From NCBI GenBank assembly GCA_030447945.1, contig JAUJNV010000011.1, positions 1 to 34,992 of the forward strand: DNA of 34,992 nt. The letters run 5' to 3'. The notes under the pieces are model-generated. The model was not told the DNA's origin, ran no database searches, and saw only the letters and a program-made list of their open reading frames with translations. This document shows positions 7,472 through 15,404 of this stretch, one piece after another. How positions within the stretch are numbered: position 1 is the first letter of the stretch; the number at the start of each line of letters is the position of its first letter. This DNA comes from Fimbriimonas sp. (GTDB lineage Bacteria; Armatimonadota; Fimbriimonadia; Fimbriimonadales; Fimbriimonadaceae). The translations under genes were made by a program, and so were the position numbers.

Positions 7472-7626
7472 CAGAACCCGGCGGGACTAAAAGGTGCCCG
7501 CATTGCACCCGCGATGATCCAAACCACACACCAAATGGTGGTGAACCCCAGATGGACGATGAACGTGACGCCCGCCCATCGGTCGTATCGGTAGCCCCTC
7601 TCGCTGAATTCCAAGGGCGCATCCAT
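7471..7626 (-). CDS. 51-residue membrane protein
   Basis: A short frame starts at the ATG at 7626, preceded by GAGGAGC, a good ribosome binding site. It encodes an N-terminal polar part (MDAPLEFSERGYRYDRWAGV) and one or two hydrophobic helices (TFIVHLGFTTIWCVVWIIAG). Its TGA (7471-7473) overlaps the next ATG. It lies 7 bp after the phosphodiesterase stop, so it belongs to the same operon. It may be a small membrane subunit coupled to its neighbours; there is no family match. Confidence 0.6.
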   Translation of the reverse strand: MDAPLEFSERGYRYDRWAGVTFIVHLGFTTIWCVVWIIAGAMRAPFSPAGF

Positions 7627-7632
7627 GCTCCT

Positions 7633-8500
7633 CTATCGTACAACCTGACTCAAAAACGCGCTCGTGACCGGCTTCCCGTCCCAGTCCGCCGGGACCGGCA
7701 CGTCGAGCAGCCATAAGGCGGTCGCCGCCGTGTCGTAGGTCGTCACGCGCCCCTTGATCGTGTGCCCGCAGCGGACGCCCGCGCCCCAGGCGATCCAGGG
7801 ATGATCATGTCCTCCGGGGAGTCGGAGCCGTGGCGCTTGCCGTGGCCGCCGTGATCCGCCGTGATGAGGACGACGCTGCTCTTCTCGATGCCCGCCTTGC
7901 GGATCGCTTGGAGGATCACCTTCAGCGCCTGGTCCGAATCGGCGAACGCCTGCTTCTGCTCGGGCGAGCCCCCACCCCTTCGAATGTCCGGCGCTGTCGG
8001 GATCTGCGAAGTGGATGAAGCAGAGGTTCGGCTTGCTCGCCTGAAGAATGGACTCGGTGAACGAAGCGGCGGCCCTTTTGGCGGTGAAGCCAGGGTGGAC
8101 GAACCGGTCGAGCAGCCCGGGATGTCCAGGTGCATGAGCTTTTTTTGTTCACGAACATCGCCGTTCTCAAGCCCTTGCCTTGGCGAGCAGAAGACGGTGG
8201 GCACTTTGACGATGCCGCGCTCAGGCTTGTAGTCGTTCCAGGAGATCGCGTGCCGCGCCGGGGTGACGCCGGTCAGCATCGAGGCGTGGGAGACGAGCGT
8301 CACGCTCGGCAGGACCGTCTGAGCCTCCCAGTGTGGGCGCCCGCACGTACGAGGAGAACAGCGTGGGCATCGCGCTCCTCCCATCACGGACGGCTTGCCG
8401 CCGTCGATGCTGACGATGAACACGTGCTTTGCCCGCGGCCCGCGCCGGTGACGACGGCGAGGCGGCCAAAAGCGAAAGGAGGCGTAAGCGGTAGGTCATT
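7633..8500 (-). CDS. Exported alkaline-phosphatase-superfamily phosphodiesterase (frameshifted)
   Basis: Pieces in several frames join into one type I phosphodiesterase / nucleotide pyrophosphatase (PF01663-like) protein of about 285 residues. The ATG at 8500 starts MTYRLRLLSLLAA, a signal peptide. FIVSIDGGKPSVM carries the first metal Asp. LPSVTLVSHASMLTGVTP holds the Thr nucleophile in the family pattern P-x-x-T-x-x-x-H. SSVVLITADHGGHGKRHG supplies the Asp/His metal ligands. Late sequence includes DTAATALWLLDVPVPADWDG and a TAG at 7633-7635. It likely hydrolyses phosphodiesters or phosphomonoesters in the periplasm or outside; the substrate is unknown. At least four frame changes occur (for example near 8440, 8330, 8130 and 7990). 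It is the first gene of a minus-strand operon with four small membrane proteins. Confidence 0.8.
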
Positions 8501-8592
8501 GGGAACCGTTCCGGGGCCTGTCCTACCCCGAGCCGAGTATAACCGCCGCTCTTCACGCGTCACAATAATGGCGACGGCCGGAGGCGAGCACG

Positions 8593-8795
8593 ATGAATCC
8601 TAACCCCCGAAGGAAGACGATCCTAAGTCGGAAGAGCAGATCGACTACCTCGCCGACCTCCATCCGACGCTCAGGAGGCTCGCCGTCGAAAGGGGAAACG
8701 CCCGTTCCCTGGGAAGAGATGCTGGGCCCGGGCTGGCCGGAGGATGAGTCCAAAGTCGATTTCGATGCCTGGCTCCGCCAGAATCCGCGAGGGCC
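8593..8795 (+). CDS. VapB-type antitoxin-like small protein (frameshifted)
   Basis: An ATG at 8593 opens a short protein. Combining frames gives a leading part with EEQIDYLADLHPTLRRLAVE, then PVPWEEMLGPGWPEDES and a FDAWLRQ helix. This 'PW..MLGPGWPEDES..DF...LR' pattern is typical of small acidic proteins encoded directly before PIN-domain toxins. Here a PIN-domain start follows immediately. The likely role is antitoxin of a type II VapBC module. One or two indels disturb the frame around 8625-8700. Assignment rests on remembered family pattern plus context. Confidence 0.5.
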
Positions 8796-8907
8796 ATGTC
8801 GCCAACCCCGGGCTCCAAACAAAGTGAAGCCCGTCGTCGTCGATACGGACGTCGTATCGTATCTCCACAAGCGGGACACTCGCTCGACGCGACAACCCAG
8901 CCGATGA
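8796..8907 (+). pseudogene. PIN-domain (VapC-like) toxin, N-terminal fragment
   Basis: After an ATG at 8796 and a one-base frame change, the sequence reads KPVVVDTDVVSYLHKRDTR. This is the first strand and helix of a PIN-domain ribonuclease, with the first catalytic Asp in VDTDVVS. The frame stops at 8907 after about 30 residues, whereas VapC toxins have about 130. The remaining conserved Asp/Glu residues are not found in the 35 bp before the next gene at 8943. Truncation is therefore real unless a large block was lost in assembly. Without the other acidic residues it cannot be an active nuclease. Confidence 0.55.
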
Positions 8908-8942
8908 CGGCGGCGTCACCGGCCTCCGCCTTCTGACCACCC

Positions 8943-9901
8943 ATGAACGTCCCCCTCTCCCTCGCCCTCCTCGCTCTCGTTGCCCAAGGGGAGATCGCGT
9001 TTCAAGACCCCGAGAAGAGCATCACTCTGCGCAATTTTGGAGTTCAACGCGGACTTTCAGGGGCGCGGGTCGAGTTCGAAGGGACGGGCACGCCCGTGAG
9101 CGTCGAGCTCGCCGATCCGGGCATCACGATCCGGGGCCTGAAAGTGACGGGCGCGGCGGTGCGGGAGGAAGCCGCGGGGCGGGAGGCGAGGGAGCGAGGC
9201 CCGTGGAGATCTTCACGTTGCCGCGCGCGCGGCGAACGTCGAGGGGGGCGCCCAGGTCGTCTCGGACACCGCGCTCGCCGACGCCACCGCGGCTATGCGG
9301 GCGAAGGCCGCCGGAGCGCCGGCCCCCGTGCCACGGCCAGGGAGGACGGTGACGACGCTCGCCAGCGACCTCATCCGCTACGCGGCGGATGAGAAGGAAG
9401 CGCGCGGAAGTTCCTGGCCCGTTTACCATCGTCAGCGAGGGCAGTGGCCAAGGCAAGACGACACGCCCCAAGGGCACGACGGACGAGAAGGAAGTGGTGG
9501 ACTTCACCTACGTCCAGCGGTGGGACGCGCGCGGGACCCGCGCCACCTTTACGCTGGACCCGAGCCCCAATCAGACGCGGGAACTTCCCTTGCGCACCGG
9601 TGTCGTCGAGGGGCCGGTGGAGTTCACTTTCACGCGCACCGAGACGGTCGTCGGCGAGCCCGTGGGCCGAGTCTCCCGCGCAACGGGACGGGCGGACCGG
9701 CTGGAGATGGGTATCGAGGGCGATGGGTACCGGCTGACCGCGATCGGAAACGTCGAGGTGGACGGCGAAGGCCCCGGCATGCTCGGGAAGGTGCGCGCCC
9801 AGCAGCTTGTGGTGATCTTCGACAAGGACATGAAACCGATCCGCTACCAGGGCTCGGGCACGCCCTCTTCGGTGAAGGCGACGCCGGCAGGAGGGGGATA
9901 G
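8943..9901 (+). CDS. Exported LptA/OstA-like protein (frameshifted)
   Basis: The ATG at 8943 opens MNVPLSLALLALVAQGEIAF, a signal peptide. Following segments are beta-rich and repetitive: SITLRNFGVQRGLSGARVEF, then VTTLASDLIRYAADEKEA and GKTTRPKGTTDEKEVVDFTY. The C-terminal part is clean (RLTAIGNVEVDGEGPGML, then VVIFDKDMKPIRYQGSGTPS) and ends with TAG 9899-9901. The alternation 'G-N-V-x-V ... A-x-x-x-x-x-x-D' recalls the OstA/LptA beta-jellyroll of lipopolysaccharide transport, so an envelope lipid-bridge role is possible, but this is inference by pattern. At least two frame changes lie between 9195 and 9415. About 320 residues in total. The last base of the stop codon is the first base of an inverted-repeat element. 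Confidence 0.55.
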
Positions 9902-9970
9902 GTGTTGCGGTATTGCGGTCTTCCGGATCCACCATACCGTAACACCGCAACACCGTAATACCGTAGCACC
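9901..9970. repeat. Inverted-repeat element with GGTRTTRC word
   Basis: The left arm GGTGTTGCGGTATTGCGG (9901-9918) consists of the 8-nt word GGTRTTRC in tandem. The right arm (9932-9970) has the inverted words ATACCGTAACACCGCAACAC and CGTAATACCGTAGCACC. It has the same architecture as the CGTTRGGG elements but a different word. It lies between the TAG of the LptA-like gene and acpP. Confidence 0.85.
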
Positions 9971-10014
9971 CGCCATCGAACACCTAGCCCCCAAACAAGG
10001 GTATCTTGCACGGC

Positions 10015-10260
10015 ATGTCTGGGGACATCTTGAACCGCGTGAGGAAAGTGACCGTCGAGGAGCTCGGCGTGAAGGAAGAGGAGGTCACGGAAGCCGCTTC
10101 GTTCCAGGAAGACCTCGGAGCAGACTCGCTCGACGTCGTGGAGCTCGTCATGGCCTTCGAGGACGAGTTCGGCATCGACATCCCTGACGACGAAGTCGGC
10201 GAGATCAAGACCGTCGGCGACGCGGTCAGCTACATCGGAAAGAAGTCCACTCCGGCGTGA
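10015..10260 (+). CDS. acpP: Acyl carrier protein
   Basis: An 81-residue acidic protein starting at the ATG at 10015 ([20 protein letters not shown]); a TTG at 10006 is a less likely start. The [20 protein letters not shown] motif carries the phosphopantetheine-accepting serine, Ser38. The length and the helix pattern, including [19 protein letters not shown], are those of type II fatty-acid-synthase ACP. It carries the growing acyl chain in the cytoplasm. Its TGA overlaps the fabF GTG as GTGA, so the two are translationally coupled. It is intact, unlike fabD and fabG upstream. Confidence 0.97.
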   Translation: MSGDILNRVRKVTVEELGVKEEEVTEAASFQEDLGADSLDVVELVMAFEDEFGIDIPDDEVGEIKTVGDAVSYIGKKSTPA

Positions 10261-11516
10261 ACGAGCGCCCCGCGCCCTCCGGGCGCGTCGTCGTCACCGG
10301 CGTCGGCGCCGTGACCCCGCTGGGTACGGGCGTGGAAAGGTTCTGGCCGCGCATGCTCGCCGGCGAGAGCGGCATCGGCCGCGTTACCCGCTTCGACCCC
10401 AGCGAGCATGCCTCGCAGGTCGCCGCCGAGGTGGACGACTTCCAGCCGGAAGACTGGCTGGACAAAAAGGAGGCACGGCGCCTCGAAGGGTTTATTTCCT
10501 ACGCCGTCGCCTCGGCCACGATGGCCCTCCGGGACTCCGAACTGGAGCTCGACGACGATCTGAAGAACCAGGTCGGCGTCCTCATCGGCTCGGGAATCGG
10601 CGGACTGACGTTCCTCGTCGAGCAGCACATCCGGCAGCTCGAGTTCGGTGTAAGCAAGGTCTCTCCGTTCGTCGTGCCGTTCATGATCGCCGACATGGCG
10701 GCCGGGTACGTGTCCATCACGCACGATCTGCGCGGGCCGAACTCCTGCGTGGTCACGGCGTGCTCCACGGGCGCGAACGCGGTGGGCGACGCCTACCACA
10801 TGGTCAAGCGCGGCGACGCCGTGGCGATGCTGGCGGGCGGCGTCGAGGCCTGCATCAACAACTTCGGCATGGCCGCCTTCAGCGCCGCCCGCGCGATGAG
10901 CACCAACAACGACGATCCTGGCCGCGCATCGCGCCCCTTCGACGCAAAGCGGGACGGATTCGTGATGGGCGAGGGGGGCGGCATCCTCGTGATGGAGGAC
11001 TACGACCACGCCGTGGCGCGGGGTGCGAAGATCTACGGCGAGCTCGTGGGCTACGGCATGAGCGGCGACGCCTACCACATCACCCAGCCCCACCCGGAAG
11101 GGTACGGCGCGATCCGCGCGCTGAAGATGGCGATCCATCAGGCGGGGATCCAGCCGGACGAGATCGGCTACGTCAACGCCCACGGCACCTCGACGCCTCT
11201 TAACGACAAGATCGAGACCCACGCGATCAAGCAGGTCTTCGGCGAGGCCGCCTACAAAGTGCCCATCAGCTCGACCAAGTCCATGATCGGCCACACCCTT
11301 GGCGCGGCGGGCGCGATCGAGGCGATCATCTGCCTCCTCGCCATGCGCGACGGCAAGCTCCCGCCCACGATCAACTACGAGAACCCGGACCCCGACTGCG
11401 ACTTGGACTACATCCCGAACCAGGCCCGCGACGGCCAGCCGGAGATCACGATGAGCAACTCCTACGGCTTCGGCGGCCACAACGTGACGCTGATCTTTCG
11501 GAAGGTCGCAGCCTAA
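10257..11516 (+). CDS. fabF: 3-oxoacyl-ACP synthase II
   Basis: An intact 419-residue beta-ketoacyl-ACP synthase. The Cys-His-His triad is visible: Cys169 in [13 protein letters not shown], His309 in [13 protein letters not shown] and His346 in [12 protein letters not shown]. It condenses malonyl-ACP with acyl-ACP in chain elongation. The start is GTG at 10257, overlapping the acpP stop. The N-terminal [14 protein letters not shown] and the C-terminal [17 protein letters not shown] are standard for FabF. TAA (11514-11516) is followed within 5 bp by an inverted-repeat element. Together with acpP, fabD and fabG this gives the core elongation set; fabH and fabZ are not in the window. Confidence 0.97.
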   Translation: MNERPAPSGRVVVTGVGAVTPLGTGVERFWPRMLAGESGIGRVTRFDPSEHASQVAAEVDDFQPEDWLDKKEARRLEGFISYAVASATMALRDSELELDDDLKNQVGVLIGSGIGGLTFLVEQHIRQLEFGVSKVSPFVVPFMIADMAAGYVSITHDLRGPNSCVVTACSTGANAVGDAYHMVKRGDAVAMLAGGVEACINNFGMAAFSAARAMSTNNDDPGRASRPFDAKRDGFVMGEGGGILVMEDYDHAVARGAKIYGELVGYGMSGDAYHITQPHPEGYGAIRALKMAIHQAGIQPDEIGYVNAHGTSTPLNDKIETHAIKQVFGEAAYKVPISSTKSMIGHTLGAAGAIEAIICLLAMRDGKLPPTINYENPDPDCDLDYIPNQARDGQPEITMSNSYGFGGHNVTLIFRKVAA

Positions 11517-11520
11517 GGGC

Positions 11521-11582
11521 CTAGGGTCTGGGGTTTGGGATCAAGGGATCGAAATGACATCACCCCAGACCCCAGACCCTAG
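11521..11582. repeat. Inverted-repeat element with GTCTGGG word
   Basis: The left arm CTAGGGTCTGGGGTTTGGG (11521-11539) and the right arm CACCCCAGACCCCAGACCCT plus AG (11561-11582) are inverted copies of a 7-nt GTCTGGG word. A matching half word (ACCCCCAGACCCC) lies beyond the far end of the IS element at 12355-12367. The IS probably landed in or next to this element. Confidence 0.8.
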
Positions 11583-12351
11583 AGTTCATTCGGAAACTCT
11601 CCTGAGGCAGATGAGTATGAGGGCGAGCAGGCAGAGGCCCGGAGAGGTCGGAGTCTGCGCTCCCAGCGCGCCGACGCGCGTCGGAAGGGAGCCAGGCGAA
11701 GCTCCGCTCGATGATCCACCGGCGCTCGTGCCCCTTGGGCCGCTGCGCTCGGGCGGCCGGCCCCAGGGTCTCCACCGCCCCACGCGGCGGATGGCGGCGA
11801 TCCTGGGCGACGCCGCGCCGCCGGAGGCCTTCCGCCTGCGCTGTCTCTCGGCGACGACTCCCTCGGCCGCGTCCTGCGCCCCGGGCGACCCGGGAGCCCT
11901 CACGCGGATCGTGCCGAGCGTCGGCTCGGCCAGCGCGCTCTCCCGCCCGATTCGCGCGCGCAAAGAAGCCGATGGGAGTCCTCGCCGTCCGTCGCCAGCA
12001 TCTTCGCCTTCCTGCGTTCAGCGACGCCAGCTCCCCTTTTCGCGGGGACAAAGCTCCCGTCGAGAAAGGCCTGCCTCCAGCTTCCCTGGAGAGCGTTCCG
12101 AGCAGCGCTCGCCACACCCCGCTCCCACACGCCCGCCTCCTCAGGCCCGTAGGCGCTCCCAGGCCGTGGTGGGAGCGCCGCAAGCGGTCCTCCCGCTCCC
12201 CCGTGCGCAAGACGAAGAGGATCGCCGCCAGCGTGCGGCGGTCGTCCGCGCGAACCGTCGCTGGGGAGCGGGACGGCGAGGCGCCCACTGATCGTCCGTC
12301 AAACGTGTGCCAGCCATGGACGCTTAGACCAACCGGAGTTTCGATGATCTC
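11582..12351. mobile_element. IS5-family insertion sequence, about 770 bp
   Basis: Imperfect terminal inverted repeats bound the transposase gene. The left end at 11582 is GAGTTCATTCGGAAACTC. The right end, read inward from 12351, is GAGATCATCGAAACTCC. The pair matches apart from one substitution and a 2-base gap. CTAG at the left junction (11579-11582) would fit the IS5-group target preference, but a clean target duplication is not visible at the right end. Size and transposase type fit the IS5/IS1031-like family. Confidence 0.75.
11586..12317 (-). pseudogene. IS5-family DDE transposase (frame-broken)
   Basis: The minus-strand ATG at 12317 opens MAGTRLTDDQWA, the usual IS5 start 'LTDEQW'. 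In successive frames come RADDRRTLAAILFVLRTG, GLGAPT, then QAFLDGSFVPAKRG with the first catalytic Asp in LDGSFV. Further pieces are LATDGEDSHRLLCARESG, then GHERRWIIERSFAWL with the Glu-bearing RRWIIERSFAWL motif, and LALILICLRRVSE at the end (TGA 11586-11588). The product would be about 240 residues. At least four frame changes occur. Some IS5 elements use a programmed frameshift, but this many indicates decay or sequencing errors. The sequenced neighbour 12384-13090 is equally broken. Confidence 0.8.
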
Positions 12352-12383
12352 CTGACCCCCAGACCCCTTCCCTCGATTTCCTC

Positions 12384-13090
12384 ATGTCCTTCCTCGACTC
12401 CCTCGCCGCTCGCCGGGCCTTCGCGTCTACGGCGCAGAGTCGTGCGGCGGGGAGTTCGACCTCTCGCCGGGCCGCCTGCCTCTACCTGCGCAAGCACGGT
12501 GGCACGCCCGTCGCGCGCGCGCAAGCTCTCCTCGCTGCGCGGAGCGCTACCTGAAGGCGTCGGCGCTCTGGATCCGGCAAGCCAGTCGGACGACGGCGAG
12601 GCGGAAGGGCGACTACGCGACCGCGCGCTCATCCGCCGAGATCATGTCGACGGCGAGGCGGAACGGCGCGGCCTCGCGCCGAAGTCGTGGGGATCGACCT
12701 GCCCCTGGGCGACCGTGCTGGTGACGGGCAAGGGAACAAGCAGCGACTCGGCCTCTTCGGCGCGGCCTGCCTCGGCCCTGGGCGACATCGAGTCGCATCC
12801 GCCGGTCGAGGCCAGCCCCTCTTCACCAACCCCAAAGGGGGACGGCTCTCCTCGCGCACGATCGCCAACGTGGTCAAGCGCTGGGCGCTGCGCGTGGGGC
12901 TCCCGCCGACGGTCTCCCCACACCCTGCGCCACTCGTTCGCACCTCCTCGACAACGGCGCGGACCTCAAGTCCGTGCAGCAGCTCCTGGGGCACGAGAGC
13001 CTCGCGACGACGCAGATCTACACCCACGTCAGCGTCGAGCGGCTGCGCAAGGCCGTCGACGAGAGCCACCCGGCTTCGCAGGGAGGGTGA
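12384..13090 (+). pseudogene. XerC/XerD-type tyrosine recombinase (frame-broken)
   Basis: Fragments in all three forward frames spell one phage-integrase-family protein. MSFLDSLAARRAF and YLRKHGGTP with RARKLSSLRG form the N-terminal core-binding domain. VVGIDLPLGD and TGKGNKQR carry the beta-hairpin Lys. [48 protein letters not shown] and SVERLRKAV hold the catalytic His-x-x-Arg, His and Tyr. The end is TGA 13088-13090. The box-I arginine segment ('YATGLRVSEL') is not found between LRDRALI and RRDHVD, so about 15 residues may be missing. It is probably the chromosome dimer-resolution recombinase or a close relative. At least five frame changes occur. Confidence 0.75.
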
Positions 13091-13206
13091 CCCCCAGCAC
13101 CTCTCCCATTGCCCAGACGGGCGAAGGAAATACGCGGAGCGCGCCTCACAAGGTTAGCCCCGCGCTACCGTTCGACAACGATCCTGCGGCGGCGCGAAAA
13201 ACCGTG

Positions 13207-13235
13207 TTCGAGCCTTGGAATTGCCTGCGTATGAT
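13207..13235 (+). promoter_or_regulatory. Possible sigma-70-type promoter for sfnG
   Basis: The -10-like TATGAT (13230-13235) lies 17 bp after TTCGAG (13207-13212), a weak -35. It ends 34 bp before the sfnG ATG. The ribosome binding site GGAGGG (13255-13260) is 9 bp before the ATG. The remaining 13091-13206 stretch shows no gene. Confidence 0.35.
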
Positions 13236-13269
13236 CCCTTGCGGCAGGGTAGCCGGAGGGAAATAGAGA

Positions 13270-14361
13270 ATGGATATCAAGTTCGCCTACTGGGTCCCTA
13301 ATGTGAGCGGGGGGCTGGTGACATCGCACATACCGCAGCGCACCGACTGGTCGTTCGACTACAACAAGCGGCTCGCCCTGACGGCGGAGGCCGCGGGTTT
13401 CGATTACGCCTTGGCGCAGGCACGGTTCTTCGCCAGCTACGGCGCCGACAAGCAGCTCGAGGCGGTTACGACGGCCACGGCGCTCGCGGCGGTCACCACG
13501 AGACTCAACCTCATTGCCGCCGTGCATCCGGGGTTGTGGCACCCGGCGGTGATCGCGAACGTGATCGCGAGCGCCAACGTGATCAGCGAGGGCCGTGTGA
13601 GCCTGAACGTGGTCAGCGGCTGGTTCAAGGACGAGTACACCGGCTTCGGGGCCGAGTGGCTGGAGCACGACGAGCGCTACGTGCGGTCCGAGGAGTTCAT
13701 CCGGGTGCTCAAGGGGATGTGGACTCAGGAGCGGTTCACGTTCGGCGGCAAGTACTACAACGTCACCGACGTGCCGTGCGAGCCGAAGCCGATCAGCCGG
13801 CCGCACCCCACGATCTTCCAGGGCGGTAACTCGGCCGCCGCGCGGGAGATGGCGGCGCGCGTGACCGACGTGATGTTCATCAACGGCGGGACGCCCGAGT
13901 ACATCCAGGGCGTGGTGCGAGACGTCCGGGAGCGCGCCCGCAAGTACGGTCGAGAGAACCAGATCCGTTTCGCGATGAACGCTTTCGTGATCAGCCGCGA
14001 AACGGAGAAGGAGGCGTACGACACGCTGCGCGAAATCGTGTCGCAGGCGAACGCGGAGGCGGTCAAGGGATTCGGGGAGGCGGTGAAGGAGGCCGGGCAG
14101 GCGTCGCCGGAGGGCGAGGGGATGTGGTCGAACTCCTCTTTCGAGGACCTGGTGCAGTACAACGACGGATTCAAGCCGCGCCTCATCGGCACGCCGGAGC
14201 AGATCGCAGAGCGGATCCAGACGTACGAGTCCGTCGGAATCGACATCCTACTCACCGGGCACCTGCACTTCATCGAGGAGGTCGAGCGCTTCGGGTGGCA
14301 GATCCGGCCGATCGTGCGCGAGCTGCCCAGCCTGCGCGAGCGAGAGCAGGTGGCGGCCTAG
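13270..14361 (+). CDS. sfnG: FMNH2-dependent dimethylsulfone monooxygenase, SfnG-like
   Basis: An intact 363-residue luciferase-like (LLM class) flavin monooxygenase. Specific SfnG-family segments are seen from start to end: FAYWVPNVSGGLVTSHIPQR, IAAVHPGLWHPAVIANVIAS, VNVVSGWFKDE-type sequence (SLNVVSGWFKDEYTGFG), EWLEHDERYVRSEEFIRVLK, PTIFQGGNSAAARE, then ASPEGEGMWSNSSFEDLVQY and FKPRLIGTPEQIAERI. SfnG converts dimethylsulfone to methanesulfinate using reduced FMN and O2, as part of sulfur scavenging. The ATG at 13270 has GGAGGG 9 bp upstream. The next gene, 5 bp after its TAG, encodes a flavin reductase that would supply the reduced FMN. Substrate assignment follows family similarity and is not proven. 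Confidence 0.88.
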   Translation: MDIKFAYWVPNVSGGLVTSHIPQRTDWSFDYNKRLALTAEAAGFDYALAQARFFASYGADKQLEAVTTATALAAVTTRLNLIAAVHPGLWHPAVIANVIASANVISEGRVSLNVVSGWFKDEYTGFGAEWLEHDERYVRSEEFIRVLKGMWTQERFTFGGKYYNVTDVPCEPKPISRPHPTIFQGGNSAAAREMAARVTDVMFINGGTPEYIQGVVRDVRERARKYGRENQIRFAMNAFVISRETEKEAYDTLREIVSQANAEAVKGFGEAVKEAGQASPEGEGMWSNSSFEDLVQYNDGFKPRLIGTPEQIAERIQTYESVGIDILLTGHLHFIEEVERFGWQIRPIVRELPSLREREQVAA

Positions 14362-14366
14362 TCCGG

Positions 14367-14957
14367 ATGCGCGTCCTCGGCATCAACGGCAGCCTCACGC
14401 CCCCGCCCTCCCGTTCGCGGGCCGCGCTCGACGTCGCGCTGCAAGCGGCGTCGGCGGAGGCGGAGGTGGGCGTGCTGGAGCTGCGCGACCATGACCTCGA
14501 TTTCTGCGACGGCCGGCCTCCTGAGCTCTACGGCGAGGGGACGCAGAACGCCCTCGCGATGATCGAGGAGGCGGACGCGTACCTGGTGGCGACGCCGGTC
14601 TACCGCGCCACCTACACGGGCGCGCTTAAGAACTTGTTCGACCTCGTCCCGAACGACCCCAAGGGCAAGGACCCGCTCCGGGGCAAGGCCGTCGGGCTCA
14701 TCGCCACCGGCGGGAGCGATCACCACTATCTCGTCATCGAACACCAGATGTGCCCCTTGTTCGGGTTCTTCGGCGCGCATACCGCGGGGCGCGGCGTGTA
14801 CCTGTCGAACCGAGACTTCGACACCGCGAAGCTACCCTTCGGTCCCGTCGCCGACGACCTTGCCGCCCTCGGACGCGAGGTCGTCGCCCTAGGGCGGCTC
14901 ATTCGGGAGAGTCCGACGGACTTTCGACCGGCGCACCTCGGCATCCGGCGCGCCTAG
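14367..14957 (+). CDS. NAD(P)H-dependent FMN reductase (SsuE/MsuE type)
   Basis: An intact 196-residue flavodoxin-fold reductase. The N-terminal MRVLGINGSLTPPPSRSRAA holds the phosphate-binding loop (GINGSLTPPSRS). EADAYLVATPVYRATYTGAL and LKNLFDLVP are the family 'TPEY..SY.G.LKN..D' flavin-binding region. KAVGLIATGGSDHHYLVIEH follows. It reduces FMN with NAD(P)H and passes FMNH2 to its partner oxygenase. It begins 5 bp after the sfnG stop, so the two form a two-component monooxygenase operon. MsuE or SsuE names cannot be separated from sequence alone. A long hairpin (15001-15032) lies 43 bp downstream. Confidence 0.88.
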   Translation: MRVLGINGSLTPPPSRSRAALDVALQAASAEAEVGVLELRDHDLDFCDGRPPELYGEGTQNALAMIEEADAYLVATPVYRATYTGALKNLFDLVPNDPKGKDPLRGKAVGLIATGGSDHHYLVIEHQMCPLFGFFGAHTAGRGVYLSNRDFDTAKLPFGPVADDLAALGREVVALGRLIRESPTDFRPAHLGIRRA

Positions 14958-15000
14958 CCTCTTGGGCTTCTCCCAAAAGAGTGGGAAGAACCTCCGGAGC

Positions 15001-15032
15001 CCTTCTCCCTTTTGCGCAGCAAAGGGAGAAGG
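15001..15032. terminator. Hairpin between the convergent FMN reductase and zf-TFIIB genes
   Basis: CCTTCTCCCTTT (15001-15012) and AAAGGGAGAAGG (15021-15032) form a perfect 12-bp stem with an 8-nt loop. A smaller TTGGG-CCCAA hairpin sits at 14962-14976. It lies between two convergent stops (14957 and 15056), so it probably ends both transcripts. There is no clear U tail. Confidence 0.6.
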
Positions 15033-15055
15033 GCGCCGGAAGACTCCACGTCGTG

Positions 15056-15364
15056 TTAGAAGTCGAAGATGTCACCGAGGAAGCCCCTGCGCTTCCTCCT
15101 CCGGTGGTAATCGTCGCCCCGGCGGTCGTCGTCGTCGTCATCGTCATCGTCGTCTCGGCGGTAGCCGTAGGCCGGAGGCGGCGTGGGCACAGGCCCCGGC
15201 GCCATGTAGGGGGTGGGCGGCATGGAGGCCGCCGTGCGCTCGATGACCTTGTCCAGCTCGCCACGGTCGAGCCATACGCCGCGGCAGGTCGGGCAGTAGT
15301 CCACCTCGATCCCGCTCCGATCCATCATCAGGAGGTCCACGACCTCACACCTTGGGCACCTCAT
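15056..15364 (-). CDS. zf-TFIIB zinc-ribbon protein with deca-aspartate tract (Mn-riboswitch regulated)
   Basis: A 102-residue protein starting MRCPRCEVVDLLMMDRSGIE. The zinc ribbon is CPRC (residues 3-6) and CPTC (about 24-27), followed by RGVWLDRGELDKVIER, the hallmark of the zf-TFIIB family. A Pro-rich linker leads to ten consecutive Asp residues, then basic RRRKRR and GFLGDIFDF at the C-terminus. It is the only gene directly behind riboswitch 1 (15405-15540), so its expression should follow Mn2+. Its paralog at 16644-16907 has the same start, linker and GDIFDF end and sits behind a second riboswitch. The acidic run could bind divalent metal; that is inference. The paralog's cysteine region is garbled by indels, while this copy is intact. 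Confidence 0.85.
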   Translation of the reverse strand: MRCPRCEVVDLLMMDRSGIEVDYCPTCRGVWLDRGELDKVIERTAASMPPTPYMAPGPVPTPPPAYGYRRDDDDDDDDDDRRGDDYHRRRKRRGFLGDIFDF

Positions 15365-15404
15365 TTCTCTCTTTCTCCTTTTGATCCGGCGAACGGGGGA
15401 GGCA

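Noticed and set aside
8553..8879. Minus-strand 108-residue open frame
   Set aside because: It is antisense to the antitoxin/PIN-like genes, which have recognisable motifs; the minus frame has none.
10230..11480. Long minus-strand open frame across fabF
   Set aside because: It is the complement shadow of fabF in a high-GC gene, with His/Val/Arg/Asp-rich composition and no motif.
11586..12317. Programmed -1 frameshift in the IS5 transposase
   Set aside because: More than one frame change is needed and the neighbouring recombinase shows the same damage, so sequencing error or decay explains it better.
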